A DNA stretch of 64,000 bases from Rossellomorea aquimaris (GTDB lineage: Bacteria > Bacillota > Bacilli > Bacillales > Bacillaceae_B), in NCBI RefSeq assembly GCF_001877785.1, contig NZ_MINN01000106.1, forward strand, positions 124,001-188,000. The letters run 5' to 3'. Of this stretch, positions 1 to 7,680 are shown piece by piece. Position 1 is the first letter of the stretch; each line of letters begins with the position of its first letter. Below the pieces are notes generated by a model, which had not been told where the DNA came from, made no database searches, and saw nothing but the letters and a program-made list of their open reading frames with translations. The translations under genes and the position numbers were made by a program.

Positions 1-333
1 GAGCCTTCCGTCATGGGACTCGGGCCAATTTACGCAACGCGCAAGGCACTGAAGCGTGCAGGCCTTTCGCTTGATGAAATCGGGCTGGTGGAGTTGAACG
101 AAGCATTTGCTGCACAGTCGATTGCCTGCATGAGGGATCTCGGACTTAACGCGGAAATCGTCAACGTCAACGGCGGGGCGATTGCGTTCGGTCATCCGCT
201 TGGGGCAAGCGGTGCGAGGATTCTGACTACCCTTGTGCATGAAATGAAAAAGCGCGGAACCCGCTACGGACTCTCGACGATGTGCATCGGTGTGGGGCAG
301 GGGATTGCGACGCTGGTGGAGCAGGTGGAATAA
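1..333 (+). CDS. Acetyl-CoA acyltransferase (thiolase), C-terminal part, 5' truncated by window
   Basis: The reading frame is open from base 1, so only the last 110 residues of a thiolase are present. They carry the three C-terminal signatures of the family: NEAFAAQ, the His-containing [16 protein letters not shown] block, and CIGVGQG with the second catalytic Cys. Thiolases cleave or form 3-oxoacyl-CoA with CoA. Next to the PaaX gene it could be the 3-oxoadipyl-CoA thiolase of phenylacetate degradation or a general FadA-type enzyme; the fragment does not decide. It ends at a hairpin shared with the convergent gene downstream. Confidence 0.93.
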   Translation, partial: EPSVMGLGPIYATRKALKRAGLSLDEIGLVELNEAFAAQSIACMRDLGLNAEIVNVNGGAIAFGHPLGASGARILTTLVHEMKKRGTRYGLSTMCIGVGQGIATLVEQVE

Positions 334-350
334 TTTTGTTAAAGAGTTAA

Positions 351-380
351 AAAGGAAGGATGTGTCCTTCCTTTATTGTC
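351..380. terminator. Bidirectional intrinsic terminator
   Basis: A perfect 10-bp stem (AAAGGAAGGA / TCCTTCCTTT) with a 4-nt loop lies between the thiolase gene and the convergent minus-strand membrane protein gene, with short T/A runs on both sides. Confidence 0.75.
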
Positions 381-1290
381 TGTTTGTCTTTCGTGTTAAC
401 TTTTTATTGACCTTCCTCATGATGAAATAGCCTGCGTTGATATAGACGGCGAGGACCAAGAATTCATACCATAAAGCCAGGTATGTTTCAGTGGAGATTG
501 GCATGAATAAGTTTGCTGCGGCGAGTCCCGTGTACAGGGATATTCCCAATACAGCCGTGTCCCTCAAGGACTGATAGGGGGACCACAGATCTTTTAAGTA
601 TGTTCCTAAAAGAATAAGTGTTATCGCTGTGAATAAGAGGCTATGTACAGTGTCAAACGACTGATCACGACCTACCTCCCAAATAGGAATCCAAAACAGT
701 GCGGTTAAAAAGGAACAAACGGCCAAGAATGCTGTGAGTTTCTTCTTTTTATATACCCATTTTGAGTTACCTGTTTCTTCTCTTTTCTTGTAAGATTCAG
801 GGCGCCATTGAGGATGAGTGCTATGCTCTTTAGTCACTGCCATTACATCAGGCAGCTGGGAATTGGATTTAAACTGTTTTTTCTTAATATCCTTGTAAAA
901 TAATTTATAATCTGTATGTGGTACATCCTTTAAATCCAGATCAGTGGTGAATACAGGGATAGTATGCTCGTTAAACAGCTGCAGCCATTTGGCCAGGTCT
1001 TCCTGAGTTTCGGCTAGGAATAGTAAATACTGGCCGGTTTGTTTATCCTCATACTGAATGACTATGTTTGCTGCGATCCGGAATCGAATCGTGCGGTCTG
1101 TACTCCTGGAGGAAGTCCAAGGCAGATATGCATAGCCGATTAATGCTTCGGTCATATTTTGATATGATACAGTCTTTTCTTCTATTTTCTTTGTTTCTTT
1201 ATTGAATAATCTTTGGACGTACCCTTTTTCATTCCACCATGATTTATGAGCGGTCTTTCCTTCAACTGGATGATATTTTTGTAAATCCAT
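373..1290 (-). CDS. Hypothetical protein with soluble N-terminal half and four C-terminal membrane segments
   Basis: I do not recognise this 305-residue protein. The first 180 residues are polar and charged. From about residue 184 there are four hydrophobic segments (about 184-203, 216-234, 244-262, 268-288) and a strongly basic tail ending KKLTRKTNRQ, so it should be a membrane protein with a cytoplasmic N-terminal domain. The ATG is preceded by GAAGGAG at good spacing. It stands alone, convergent with the thiolase gene and divergent from paaX, with no obvious functional partner. Confidence 0.75.
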   Translation of the reverse strand: MDLQKYHPVEGKTAHKSWWNEKGYVQRLFNKETKKIEEKTVSYQNMTEALIGYAYLPWTSSRSTDRTIRFRIAANIVIQYEDKQTGQYLLFLAETQEDLAKWLQLFNEHTIPVFTTDLDLKDVPHTDYKLFYKDIKKKQFKSNSQLPDVMAVTKEHSTHPQWRPESYKKREETGNSKWVYKKKKLTAFLAVCSFLTALFWIPIWEVGRDQSFDTVHSLLFTAITLILLGTYLKDLWSPYQSLRDTAVLGISLYTGLAAANLFMPISTETYLALWYEFLVLAVYINAGYFIMRKVNKKLTRKTNRQ

Positions 1291-1488
1291 ATGCTCTCCT
1301 TCATAAAAAATTCTTTATATATTTTACGAACCTGCCATATAAAAGTTTCATAAATACTCTACCATTTTTAGAGAGTGGATCAGCCTGAAAATTTTTCTAC
1401 TATTAATAAAATTATGATATGATACTATTTAAACGTAAAATGAACGGCATAATATATTTTGGAAAGATAGTAAAAAGGAGAGGCATCA

Positions 1489-2364
1489 ATGAATACCAGA
1501 TCAATGATTTTTACCCTATACGGGGATTACATACGCCACTATGGAAATAAAATTTGGATCGGCAGCCTCATCCGGCTGCTGAATGAATTCGGCCATAATG
1601 ATCAGGCCGTCCGGGCGGCGATTTCGAGGATGAATAAACAAGGCTGGGTACAGGCGGAGAAACAGGGGAACAAAAGCTATTATTCCTTGACTGAACCCGG
1701 GGTGGACCGCATGGAAGAAGCCGCAAACAGGATCTTCAAGCTGAAGCCGCAGGACTGGGACGGGAAATGGAGAATCTTCATGTACAGCATCCCTGAAGAA
1801 ATCCGCAGTATACGCGATGAACTTCGAAAGGAACTTGTGTGGAGCGGGTTTGGTACGCTTTCGACTTCGACATGGATTTCACCGAACAATTTGGAAAAAC
1901 AGGTTCAATCGCTGATCAAGAAATATGACATTAAAGAATACGTCGATTTCTTTATAGCAGAATATCAAGGTCCCAATGAAAATCAGCGGCTCGTAGAAAA
2001 GAGCTGGGATTTAAAAGAGATCAATGAACGTTACCAGGATTTCATTGCTCACTACAGCCAGCAGTATATGATTGATAAAAACAAAATTAAAAAAGGCGAT
2101 ATGAGCGATGCAGAATGCTTTGTGGAACGCACAAAGCTCGTGCATGAGTATCGTAAATTCCTATTTGTCGATCCTGGACTGCCTGAGGAGCTTCTTCCTG
2201 AGAAGTGGCTTGGGTCCCATGCCGCTTCCTTATTCGCCGAGTACTACAAAGAACTCGCGGAACCGGCCTCCCGCTTCTTCGAAAGTGTTTTCGAAGACGG
2301 CAATGAACTGAAAAATAAAGACCTCAGCTACGATATCATGACCCATCCTTTATTGCTGGATTAA
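1489..2364 (+). CDS. paaX: PaaX-family transcriptional repressor
   Basis: The 291-residue protein has the PaaX layout: an N-terminal winged helix (about residues 1-80, with RAAISRMNKQGWV resembling the recognition helix and wing) followed by the PaaX effector and C-terminal domains (DGKWRIFMYSIPEE motif; conserved HPLLLD tail). In known systems PaaX represses phenylacetic acid degradation genes and is released by phenylacetyl-CoA. It follows a thiolase gene, in line with a paa cluster left of the window, although the convergent gene between them shows it is separately transcribed. RBS AAAAGGAGAGG lies 8 nt before the ATG. Family assignment is firm; the effector is inferred. Confidence 0.9.
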   Translation: MNTRSMIFTLYGDYIRHYGNKIWIGSLIRLLNEFGHNDQAVRAAISRMNKQGWVQAEKQGNKSYYSLTEPGVDRMEEAANRIFKLKPQDWDGKWRIFMYSIPEEIRSIRDELRKELVWSGFGTLSTSTWISPNNLEKQVQSLIKKYDIKEYVDFFIAEYQGPNENQRLVEKSWDLKEINERYQDFIAHYSQQYMIDKNKIKKGDMSDAECFVERTKLVHEYRKFLFVDPGLPEELLPEKWLGSHAASLFAEYYKELAEPASRFFESVFEDGNELKNKDLSYDIMTHPLLLD

Positions 2365-2385
2365 AAAAGTGTTTTAGCATATGTT

Positions 2386-2434
2386 AAACCCGAACTAAAT
2401 GGCTTTTTTACAGCCAAATTAGTTCGGGTTTTAG
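2386..2434 (+). terminator. Intrinsic terminator of paaX
   Basis: A long stem, AACCCGAACTAA...TTAGTTCGGGTT with an inner TGGCT/AGCCA extension, is followed by a T-rich stretch just after the paaX stop. Confidence 0.8.
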
Positions 2435-2465
2435 TTTTAATTTATGCTTGTTAGTGTCTTCACAG

Positions 2466-2715
2466 CGGTTGATTGGAGTGCAAGACGAAGACTCCTAACC
2501 GAAATGCGGAAGGGCTTTGCTCAGAGGCGTGTGGCATAAGACGAATCGGCCTGGAAGGCGCACTTTGCCTTAATGGACGGTTTGGCTTATGACATGTGCC
2601 TCTAAGCCCTGAAGCTGGACAGTTCCTATCCTGAATAAGGAGAGGAGGCTCACGGGCTACCTGCGGAAAGCGAAGTCTTGCACGGAAATCATTAGCGGTA
2701 TTAAGTACCGATTAT
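2466..2715. repeat. Nested repeat: family-A palindrome inserted in a family-B element
   Basis: The outer parts (about 2470-2503 and 2640-2705) match the two ends of the family-B element at 19642-19786: GGAGTGCAAGACGAAGACTC on the left, and GCGGAAAGCGAAGTCTTGCA then GGAAATCAT..GCGGTATT on the right. The middle (about 2505-2622) matches the family-A palindrome seen at 8785-9290, with AGAGGCG...GGCATAAG, GGAAGGCGCACTTTGCCTT, GGCTTATGAC and GCCTCTAAG. The 432-bp gap between paaX and the next gene holds little else. Confidence 0.75.
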
Positions 2716-2796
2716 CATTTTACTAGAATAACGAAAGTTACCTCTTGTCTAAATTTTTGTAAACGTATAACATGAATTTAACGAAGGGGGATTTTA

Positions 2797-3750
2797 ATGA
2801 ATAACTTAACGGAGATTCTCAATATTGACGTTCCCATTCTTCAGGGGGGAATGGGGAATATCAGCAATGCTCCTCTGACGGCAGCCGTTTCAGAAGCAGG
2901 AGCGCTGGGTACGATCGGCGTTGGTACAATGGGCGCCGATGAAGTAGAAAGTATAATCATAGAGACAAAAAATCTAACAACAAAACCATTTGCGTTAAAT
3001 ATTCCAATTGCCATCACCCCTCATTTACAGGAGATGGTCCGCCTGGTGGTTAAACACAAGGTTCCAGTCGTATCCTTATCGGCAGGAAACCCGACGCCGC
3101 TCATCCCATATTTTCATGAACATGGAGTGAAGGTCATCTGTGTGGTCGCTTCAAAGAAACAGGCGGTGAAAGCAGAACAAGCCGGGGCAGATATTATCGT
3201 GGGGGAAGGATATGAAGCGGCTGGGATCAATTCCAACCTGGAAACGACGACCCTCGCGCTCATACCTCAGCTCGTTGATGCCGTCAGTATCCCCGTGGCC
3301 GCTGCAGGAGGCATCGGGGATGGAAGAGGGCTTGCGTCCATGCTCGCGCTCGGAGCAAGCGGGGTTCAGATGGGGACGCGCCTGATCGCGACAAAGGAAG
3401 CACCGTTTCATGAAAACTATAAAACGGCTCTTTTGAACGCAAAGGATGACAGTACGGTGATTGTCGGGCGTTCAGTTGGAAAAGTAAGAAGGGTCCTGAA
3501 GGCACCTTACTCGGCGGAATTGCTCCAAAAAGAGAAAGAAGGAGTTCCTGCTGAGGAGTTCGGCAGGCTTACTTCGGAAGATTTTCATAGAATCGGTGCA
3601 CTGGAAGGGAAGCTGGACCGGGGTTTCATCAATGGGGGACAGATCTCCGGACTGGTATCGGATATCCCGGCAGTGAAAGAGTTGATAGAGAAAATGATGA
3701 GAGATGCAGAGGGCATCTTTACGCGGTTGGTGAACCACAAAGTTAAATGA
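2797..3750 (+). CDS. NAD(P)H-dependent flavin oxidoreductase, nitronate monooxygenase/FabK-like
   Basis: This is a 317-residue TIM-barrel flavoprotein. It shows ILQGGMGNISNAPLTAAVSEAG near the N-terminus, GADIIVGEGYEAAGI (substrate/FMN region), IPVAAAGGIGDGRG (FMN phosphate loop) and GVQMGTRL. These are typical of the FabK/nitronate monooxygenase family (PF03060), which either oxidises alkyl nitronates or reduces enoyl-ACP. The usual family length is 310-360. A strong GAAGGGGG precedes the ATG. It is a single-gene unit with its own terminator; any role in aromatic metabolism is only suggested by location. Confidence 0.85.
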   Translation: MNNLTEILNIDVPILQGGMGNISNAPLTAAVSEAGALGTIGVGTMGADEVESIIIETKNLTTKPFALNIPIAITPHLQEMVRLVVKHKVPVVSLSAGNPTPLIPYFHEHGVKVICVVASKKQAVKAEQAGADIIVGEGYEAAGINSNLETTTLALIPQLVDAVSIPVAAAGGIGDGRGLASMLALGASGVQMGTRLIATKEAPFHENYKTALLNAKDDSTVIVGRSVGKVRRVLKAPYSAELLQKEKEGVPAEEFGRLTSEDFHRIGALEGKLDRGFINGGQISGLVSDIPAVKELIEKMMRDAEGIFTRLVNHKVK

Positions 3751-3760
3751 TGGAGAACAG

Positions 3761-3791
3761 GCATGTTCCTTTTATGGGGGCATGCTTTTTT
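3761..3791 (+). terminator. Intrinsic terminator
   Basis: A 9-bp stem (GCATGTTCC with GGGGCATGC, two G-T pairs) is followed by TTTTTT, 10 nt after the stop codon. Confidence 0.75.
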
Positions 3792-3840
3792 GTTGAAAGC
3801 AATCTTCAATACAACAGATGGGCACTGGCCTGACACCGGG

Positions 3841-3950
3841 TTATCGACCGTTTATCGATTTTATCGTCCGTTTTTTCGATATATCACCTAAAAACTTTTT
3901 TTATCGATCATAATATTAATTTATCGTCCGGAATTTTAATATATCGACCA
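3841..3950. repeat. 20-nt periodic TTATCG array
   Basis: The word TTATCG (or close variants ATATCA, ATATCG) recurs at 3841, 3861, 3881, 3901, 3921 and 3941, exactly 20 nt apart, often followed by ACC, TCCG or ATCA. The bases between are AT-rich and not conserved. It lies in the 478-bp gap before the ABC transporter operon. Confidence 0.8.
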
Positions 3951-4081
3951 CTCTACAAAATACGACACTATTTGCACTTACCACGAAAGCACCACCCTCA
4001 TCCTTCCCGTCACCCTATTAACAAATCAAAAATACATCTAGATATTCAGACCCAAACCGTCTATACTAGTATTAATTTTTA

Positions 4082-4096
4082 AATTTTCGGAATATT
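4082..4096 (+). promoter_or_regulatory. CodY-like box
   Basis: AATTTTCGGAATATT differs from the CodY consensus AATTTTCWGAAAATT at two positions and ends 1 nt before the -35 of the transporter promoter, a position that would allow repression when GTP and branched-chain amino acids are plentiful. Confidence 0.55.
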
Positions 4097-4097
4097 A

Positions 4098-4127
4098 TTG
4101 ACTATTTTGTGACGGTGATGATAATAT
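4098..4127 (+). promoter_or_regulatory. Sigma-A promoter of the ABC transporter operon
   Basis: -35 TTGACT (4098-4103) and -10 GATAAT (4120-4125, 16-nt spacer) or TAATAT (4122-4127, 18-nt spacer). Confidence 0.65.
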
Positions 4128-4129
4128 AA

Positions 4130-4142
4130 CGTTGTATTAACG
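4130..4142. promoter_or_regulatory. Putative operator CGTTGTATTAACG
   Basis: An imperfect inverted repeat (CGTTgt-A-TTAACG) immediately downstream of the -10. A perfect version sits at the same distance in the promoter at 7146-7190, so one regulator probably controls both units. Confidence 0.55.
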
Positions 4143-4228
4143 AAGGTATCATTTTTTATTACAAGGGGATCTAATAGTCTACTAGACTATTAATCATAAA
4201 ATTTTTCAAGAGAAAAAGGGGGATATCA

Positions 4229-5233
4229 ATGAAGAAGAAGAGTTTGTTGTTCGGTGCCATGACAATGCTTCTGGGTATGACGGTATTATCCGGATGCGGC
4301 AGCAGTGAAAAGAGTTCGGCAGATGATGGTGACAAGAAATATGTCATCGGTGTCACCCAAATCGTAGAACATCCTTCCCTGGATGCTGCATTTGAAGGCT
4401 TCAAAAAGGCATTGGAGGAAAACGGGTTTAAAGAAGGCGAAAATGTTGAATACAATGTTCAGATAGCCCAGGGAGATCAAAGTAATTCACAAACGGCGGC
4501 AAAGAACCTCGTGGGTGACGGCGTAGACCTTATCTTCGCGAACTCTACCCCAAGCGCGCAGCATGCGCTCAATGCCACAAAAGAAATTCCGATCGTTTTC
4601 ACTTCGGTGACGGACCCTGTTGGGGCTGAATTGGTGAAATCGTTTGATGAGCCTGGCGAAAATATTACAGGTACGACCGATACGCACCCCGAAGCGATTT
4701 CTAAGACTCTTTCTTTCGTAACAGACGAAATGGAAGCGGAAAAAATCGGTATCATTTATAACTCCGGTGAACAAAATGCTGTCGTTCAGGCAGAGGAAAT
4801 CAATAAGTTTGCCAAAGACAAAGGAGTCAAAGTCGTAGAAGCTTCCGTTTCCACGTCAGCGGACGTCAAACAGGCAGCTGAATCCTTGACAGGGCGTGTG
4901 GATGCCATTTATATCCCTAAGGACAACACAGTGGTATCAGCACTTGAGTCGGTCATCGGTGTTGCGAACGAAAAGGATATTCCTCTATTCGTGGGTGAAC
5001 TTGATTCATTGAAAAAAGGTGCGATCGCAGCAAGCGGCTTTAATTACGAAGATCTTGGTTATGAAACGGGAATGATGGCCGTCAAAATTTTGAAAGGTGA
5101 GAAAAAACCGTCTGAAATTCCTGTTCAGGCTCCGCAGAACTTCGATTTGATGTTTAACAAAAAAGCAGCGGAAGAGCAAGGTGTGGAAGTGAAGGATTCA
5201 TGGTCTGATTTAGGAAAATTTCTTGAAGAATAA
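4229..5233 (+). CDS. ABC transporter substrate-binding lipoprotein (TrpX type)
   Basis: The 334-residue precursor has a lipoprotein signal peptide ending LSGC, with lipidated Cys23. A PF04392/COG2984 binding domain follows (YVIGVTQIVEHPSLDAAFEG; LIFANSTPSAQHALNATKEI; IPIVFTSVTDPVGAELVKS). Members bind small solutes outside the membrane for a COG4120/COG1101 transporter; in streptococci the TrpXYZ member handles tryptophan. The permease follows after 16 bp. Location in a Phe/Tyr catabolic island suggests an aromatic amino acid substrate, which is inference. RBS AAAAGGGGGA. Confidence 0.88.
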   Translation: MKKKSLLFGAMTMLLGMTVLSGCGSSEKSSADDGDKKYVIGVTQIVEHPSLDAAFEGFKKALEENGFKEGENVEYNVQIAQGDQSNSQTAAKNLVGDGVDLIFANSTPSAQHALNATKEIPIVFTSVTDPVGAELVKSFDEPGENITGTTDTHPEAISKTLSFVTDEMEAEKIGIIYNSGEQNAVVQAEEINKFAKDKGVKVVEASVSTSADVKQAAESLTGRVDAIYIPKDNTVVSALESVIGVANEKDIPLFVGELDSLKKGAIAASGFNYEDLGYETGMMAVKILKGEKKPSEIPVQAPQNFDLMFNKKAAEEQGVEVKDSWSDLGKFLEE

Positions 5234-5249
5234 GGGAGGATGAAGATTC

Positions 5250-6278
5250 GTGCCAACAGCAATATTCGCATCCTTTGAATCTGGAATCATATACGCAATT
5301 ATGGCCCTTGGAGTCTACCTGTCCTTTCGGATATTGGATTTTCCTGATTTAACGGTGGATGGCAGCTTCGTAACCGGGGCGGCTGTCGCCGCCACCATGA
5401 TTGTCAGCGGCTACAATCCCGTGGCTGCAACGCTGACAGCGATCATAATTGGATTTGCAGCGGGATGTATAACAGGTCTGCTTCATACATTTGGAAAAAT
5501 CAATGCATTATTATCAGGGATCCTGATGATGATCGCCCTCTACTCGATCAATCTCAGGATCATGGGACGATCGAATGTCCCTTTATTGAACCAGGATACA
5601 GCTTTTACAGGTGTTGAAAGTGTGTGGGCACCACTCGGCATCGATACAGCACTCAACAATCTCTGGATGGCAGTTGGACTCGGGGAACCTCTTCCTGGGA
5701 CGTGGAGCATTCTGTTCATCATGGTCATCATCACGCTCGCCATCAAGTTCCTGACGGATGCTTTCTTGAAAACCGAGGTCGGTCTGGCGCTCCGTGCAAC
5801 AGGCGACAATCAGCGTATGATCCGCAGCTTCTCCGCCAACACAAATCTCATGATCATTTTGGGGCTTGGGATTTCTAACGGCATGGTGGCCCTGTCGGGT
5901 GCGCTGATTGCCCAGTACAGCCGTTTTGCCGATGTCGGCATGGGGATCGGGATGATCATCATCGGTCTCGCTTCGGTCATCATCGGGGAAGCGTTATTCG
6001 GGACAAAGACAATCGCCCGCACGACTCTGGCAGTCATAGGCGGTGCGATCATCTACCGTCTTGTCGTCAGTATGGCGCTCAGGGTGGAGTTCCTTGAAAC
6101 CGGGGACATGAAGCTGATCACGGCGTTCATCGTCATCCTCGCACTGATCATGCCGAAAGTGATGGACAGGTACAAGGATAAAAAACGAAAAGCACAGCGT
6201 ATGGAGGAAAGAATGAATACGGTTCCTCTTGCAGAAAGGAAGGGTGATGACGGTGCTGCAATTAAATCGAATTCATAA
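5250..6278 (+). CDS. ABC transporter permease (TrpY type)
   Basis: A 342-residue integral membrane protein of the COG4120 branch of the branched-chain amino acid-type permease superfamily. It has multiple hydrophobic segments from residue 5 to about 290, with RILDFPDLTVDGSFVTGAAV near the start and the cytoplasmic coupling stretch TEVGLALRATGDNQRMIRSF, then a charged tail. The first codon is a GTG preceded by AGGGAGG. It is translationally linked to both neighbours: 16 bp after the binding protein gene and overlapping the ATPase gene by 32 bp. Confidence 0.88.
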   Translation: MPTAIFASFESGIIYAIMALGVYLSFRILDFPDLTVDGSFVTGAAVAATMIVSGYNPVAATLTAIIIGFAAGCITGLLHTFGKINALLSGILMMIALYSINLRIMGRSNVPLLNQDTAFTGVESVWAPLGIDTALNNLWMAVGLGEPLPGTWSILFIMVIITLAIKFLTDAFLKTEVGLALRATGDNQRMIRSFSANTNLMIILGLGISNGMVALSGALIAQYSRFADVGMGIGMIIIGLASVIIGEALFGTKTIARTTLAVIGGAIIYRLVVSMALRVEFLETGDMKLITAFIVILALIMPKVMDRYKDKKRKAQRMEERMNTVPLAERKGDDGAAIKSNS

Positions 6279-7047
6279 AGTCTTCAATGAAGGCACACCG
6301 GATGAGAAAATCGCCCTCGATGATATCCAGCTGACCATGAAACCGGGGGACTTCGTCACGGTCATCGGAAGTAACGGAGCAGGGAAATCGACTCTCATGA
6401 ACATCGTGTCAGGGGTCCTGCTCCCGGATGTTGGTAACGTTCTCATCGATGACCAAGATGTTTCCAGGGTATCGGAGTACAAGCGTTCAAAGCTGATCGG
6501 ACGTGTCTTCCAGGATCCGATGGCAGGGACGGCCCCTTCCATGACGATCGAGGAAAACCTGGCGATGGCCTATTCCAGGAATAGGACAAGGACCTTCCGA
6601 ATCGGTGTGACGAAGAAGAGGAAAGAATTTTTCAAAGAAGTACTCGAAACCCTGCATCTTGGTCTCGAAAACCGGCTGAACGCAAAAGTGGGAATGCTGT
6701 CGGGCGGGGAGAGGCAGGCGCTGTCACTGCTGATGGCGACTTTCACCGAGCCGTCGATCCTGCTGCTTGATGAACATACCGCAGCACTTGATCCGGCCCG
6801 AGCAGATCTGATCACGAACCTTACGAAAGAAATTGTGGAGAAATATCATCTGACAACCCTGATGGTCACCCATAATATGCAGCAGGCACTTGATCTCGGC
6901 AACCGCCTGATCATGATGGACAAAGGCCAGATCATCCTTGAAGTCAATGAAGATGAGAAGAAACATCTCACCGTCGAAGGACTTCTGAACGAATTTCAGC
7001 GGATCCGCGGCAGCAAACTCGCAAGCGACCGCGCGCTTCTATCCTAA
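6247..7047 (+). CDS. ABC transporter ATP-binding protein (TrpZ type)
   Basis: This ATPase of about 266 residues has Walker A GSNGAGKST (residues 41-49), signature LSGGERQAL, Walker B ILLLDEHTAALDP and the switch His in VTHNMQQAL, as in COG1101. It energises import by the two upstream proteins. The frame is open from a TTG at 6229, but the ATG at 6247 is preferred because AGAAAGGAAGG lies just before it. It overlaps the permease gene by 32 bp. A strong terminator follows, so this is a three-gene operon. Confidence 0.9.
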   Translation: MTVLQLNRIHKVFNEGTPDEKIALDDIQLTMKPGDFVTVIGSNGAGKSTLMNIVSGVLLPDVGNVLIDDQDVSRVSEYKRSKLIGRVFQDPMAGTAPSMTIEENLAMAYSRNRTRTFRIGVTKKRKEFFKEVLETLHLGLENRLNAKVGMLSGGERQALSLLMATFTEPSILLLDEHTAALDPARADLITNLTKEIVEKYHLTTLMVTHNMQQALDLGNRLIMMDKGQIILEVNEDEKKHLTVEGLLNEFQRIRGSKLASDRALLS

Positions 7048-7080
7048 AAAAGCAACGGGACTCCATCCCGTTGCTTTTTT
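7046..7080 (+). terminator. Intrinsic terminator of the ABC operon
   Basis: Stem AAAAAGCAACGGGA / TCCCGTTGCTTTTTT with a 5-nt loop, starting at the stop codon. Confidence 0.9.
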
Positions 7081-7145
7081 GCGTTAAATCGCCATGGGAC
7101 GGGCTTTGACCATGGTTGTAAAGATGTTTAAATTTTAACAATATA

Positions 7146-7175
7146 TTGACTATTTATAATACTGAATGTTATTAT
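7146..7175 (+). promoter_or_regulatory. Promoter of the thioesterase-phenylalanine dehydrogenase unit
   Basis: -35 TTGACT (7146-7151) and -10 TATTAT (7170-7175, 18-nt spacer). The preceding AAATTTTAACAATATA corresponds in place to the CodY-like box at 4082 but is weaker (four mismatches). Confidence 0.6.
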
Positions 7176-7177
7176 AT

Positions 7178-7190
7178 CGTTAAATTAACG
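7178..7190. promoter_or_regulatory. Putative operator CGTTAAATTAACG
   Basis: A perfect inverted repeat, CGTTAA-A-TTAACG, beginning exactly 32 nt after the start of the -35, the same offset as at 4098/4130. Its placement just after the -10 suits repression. The cognate regulator is not identified. Confidence 0.6.
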
Positions 7191-7233
7191 TTATATGAAA
7201 ATGCATAATGCGTTGGTTTAAAGGGGGAAAGCG

Positions 7234-7629
7234 ATGAAGTCCGGTTTAGTTGAAGGACATACTGCGACGATCATGACAGAAGTGTCCCCTTCCATGCATG
7301 CCCAGTTCGAAGGAAGTGTGGTGCATCCGGTTTACTCAACCGTTTCGATGGTCTATCACATGGAATGGGCGTCCAGGAAAATCATTCTTCCTTTTCTTGA
7401 GGAAGATGAGGAAGGCATGGGGGCGAAAGTGTCTGTAGAGCACATGGCTCCAGCAGGCACCGGTGCCAGTCTTGAAATTAAAGCCGCGGTCATTAAATAC
7501 GAGAAAAATATCATCGTGACGGAAGTGATTGTGAGAGATTTCAAGAATGACAGGATCATCGGCAGGGGAGAGGTCAAACAGGTTGTCCTGCCCAAAGAAA
7601 AAATAAGAGAAAGAATCGAACGTATATAA
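7234..7629 (+). CDS. Hotdog-fold thioesterase, FlK-like
   Basis: The 131-residue protein matches the fluoroacetyl-CoA thioesterase-like hotdog family: HPVYSTVSMVYHMEWASRK (start and central helix), VEHMAPAGTG with the conserved His, and a C-terminal strand GRGEVKQVVL. Members hydrolyse short or aromatic acyl-CoA thioesters in the cytoplasm. Placement just before phenylalanine dehydrogenase and close to PaaX makes phenylacetyl-CoA a plausible substrate (inference). RBS AAAGGGGGAAAG before the ATG. Confidence 0.8.
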   Translation: MKSGLVEGHTATIMTEVSPSMHAQFEGSVVHPVYSTVSMVYHMEWASRKIILPFLEEDEEGMGAKVSVEHMAPAGTGASLEIKAAVIKYEKNIIVTEVIVRDFKNDRIIGRGEVKQVVLPKEKIRERIERI

Positions 7630-7645
7630 TTTTTGAGCTCTAATC

Positions 7646-7659
7646 TGTAAGCGTTTACA
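7646..7659. promoter_or_regulatory. cre site (CcpA operator)
   Basis: TGTAAGCGTTTACA is a perfect palindrome and fits the cre consensus TGWAANCGNTNWCA at every position. It lies 21 nt before the phenylalanine dehydrogenase start and 16 nt after the thioesterase stop, so CcpA would repress the dehydrogenase as a roadblock or act on an internal promoter. Confidence 0.8.
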
Positions 7660-7680
7660 AAAAGGTCTGGGGGAATCGGA

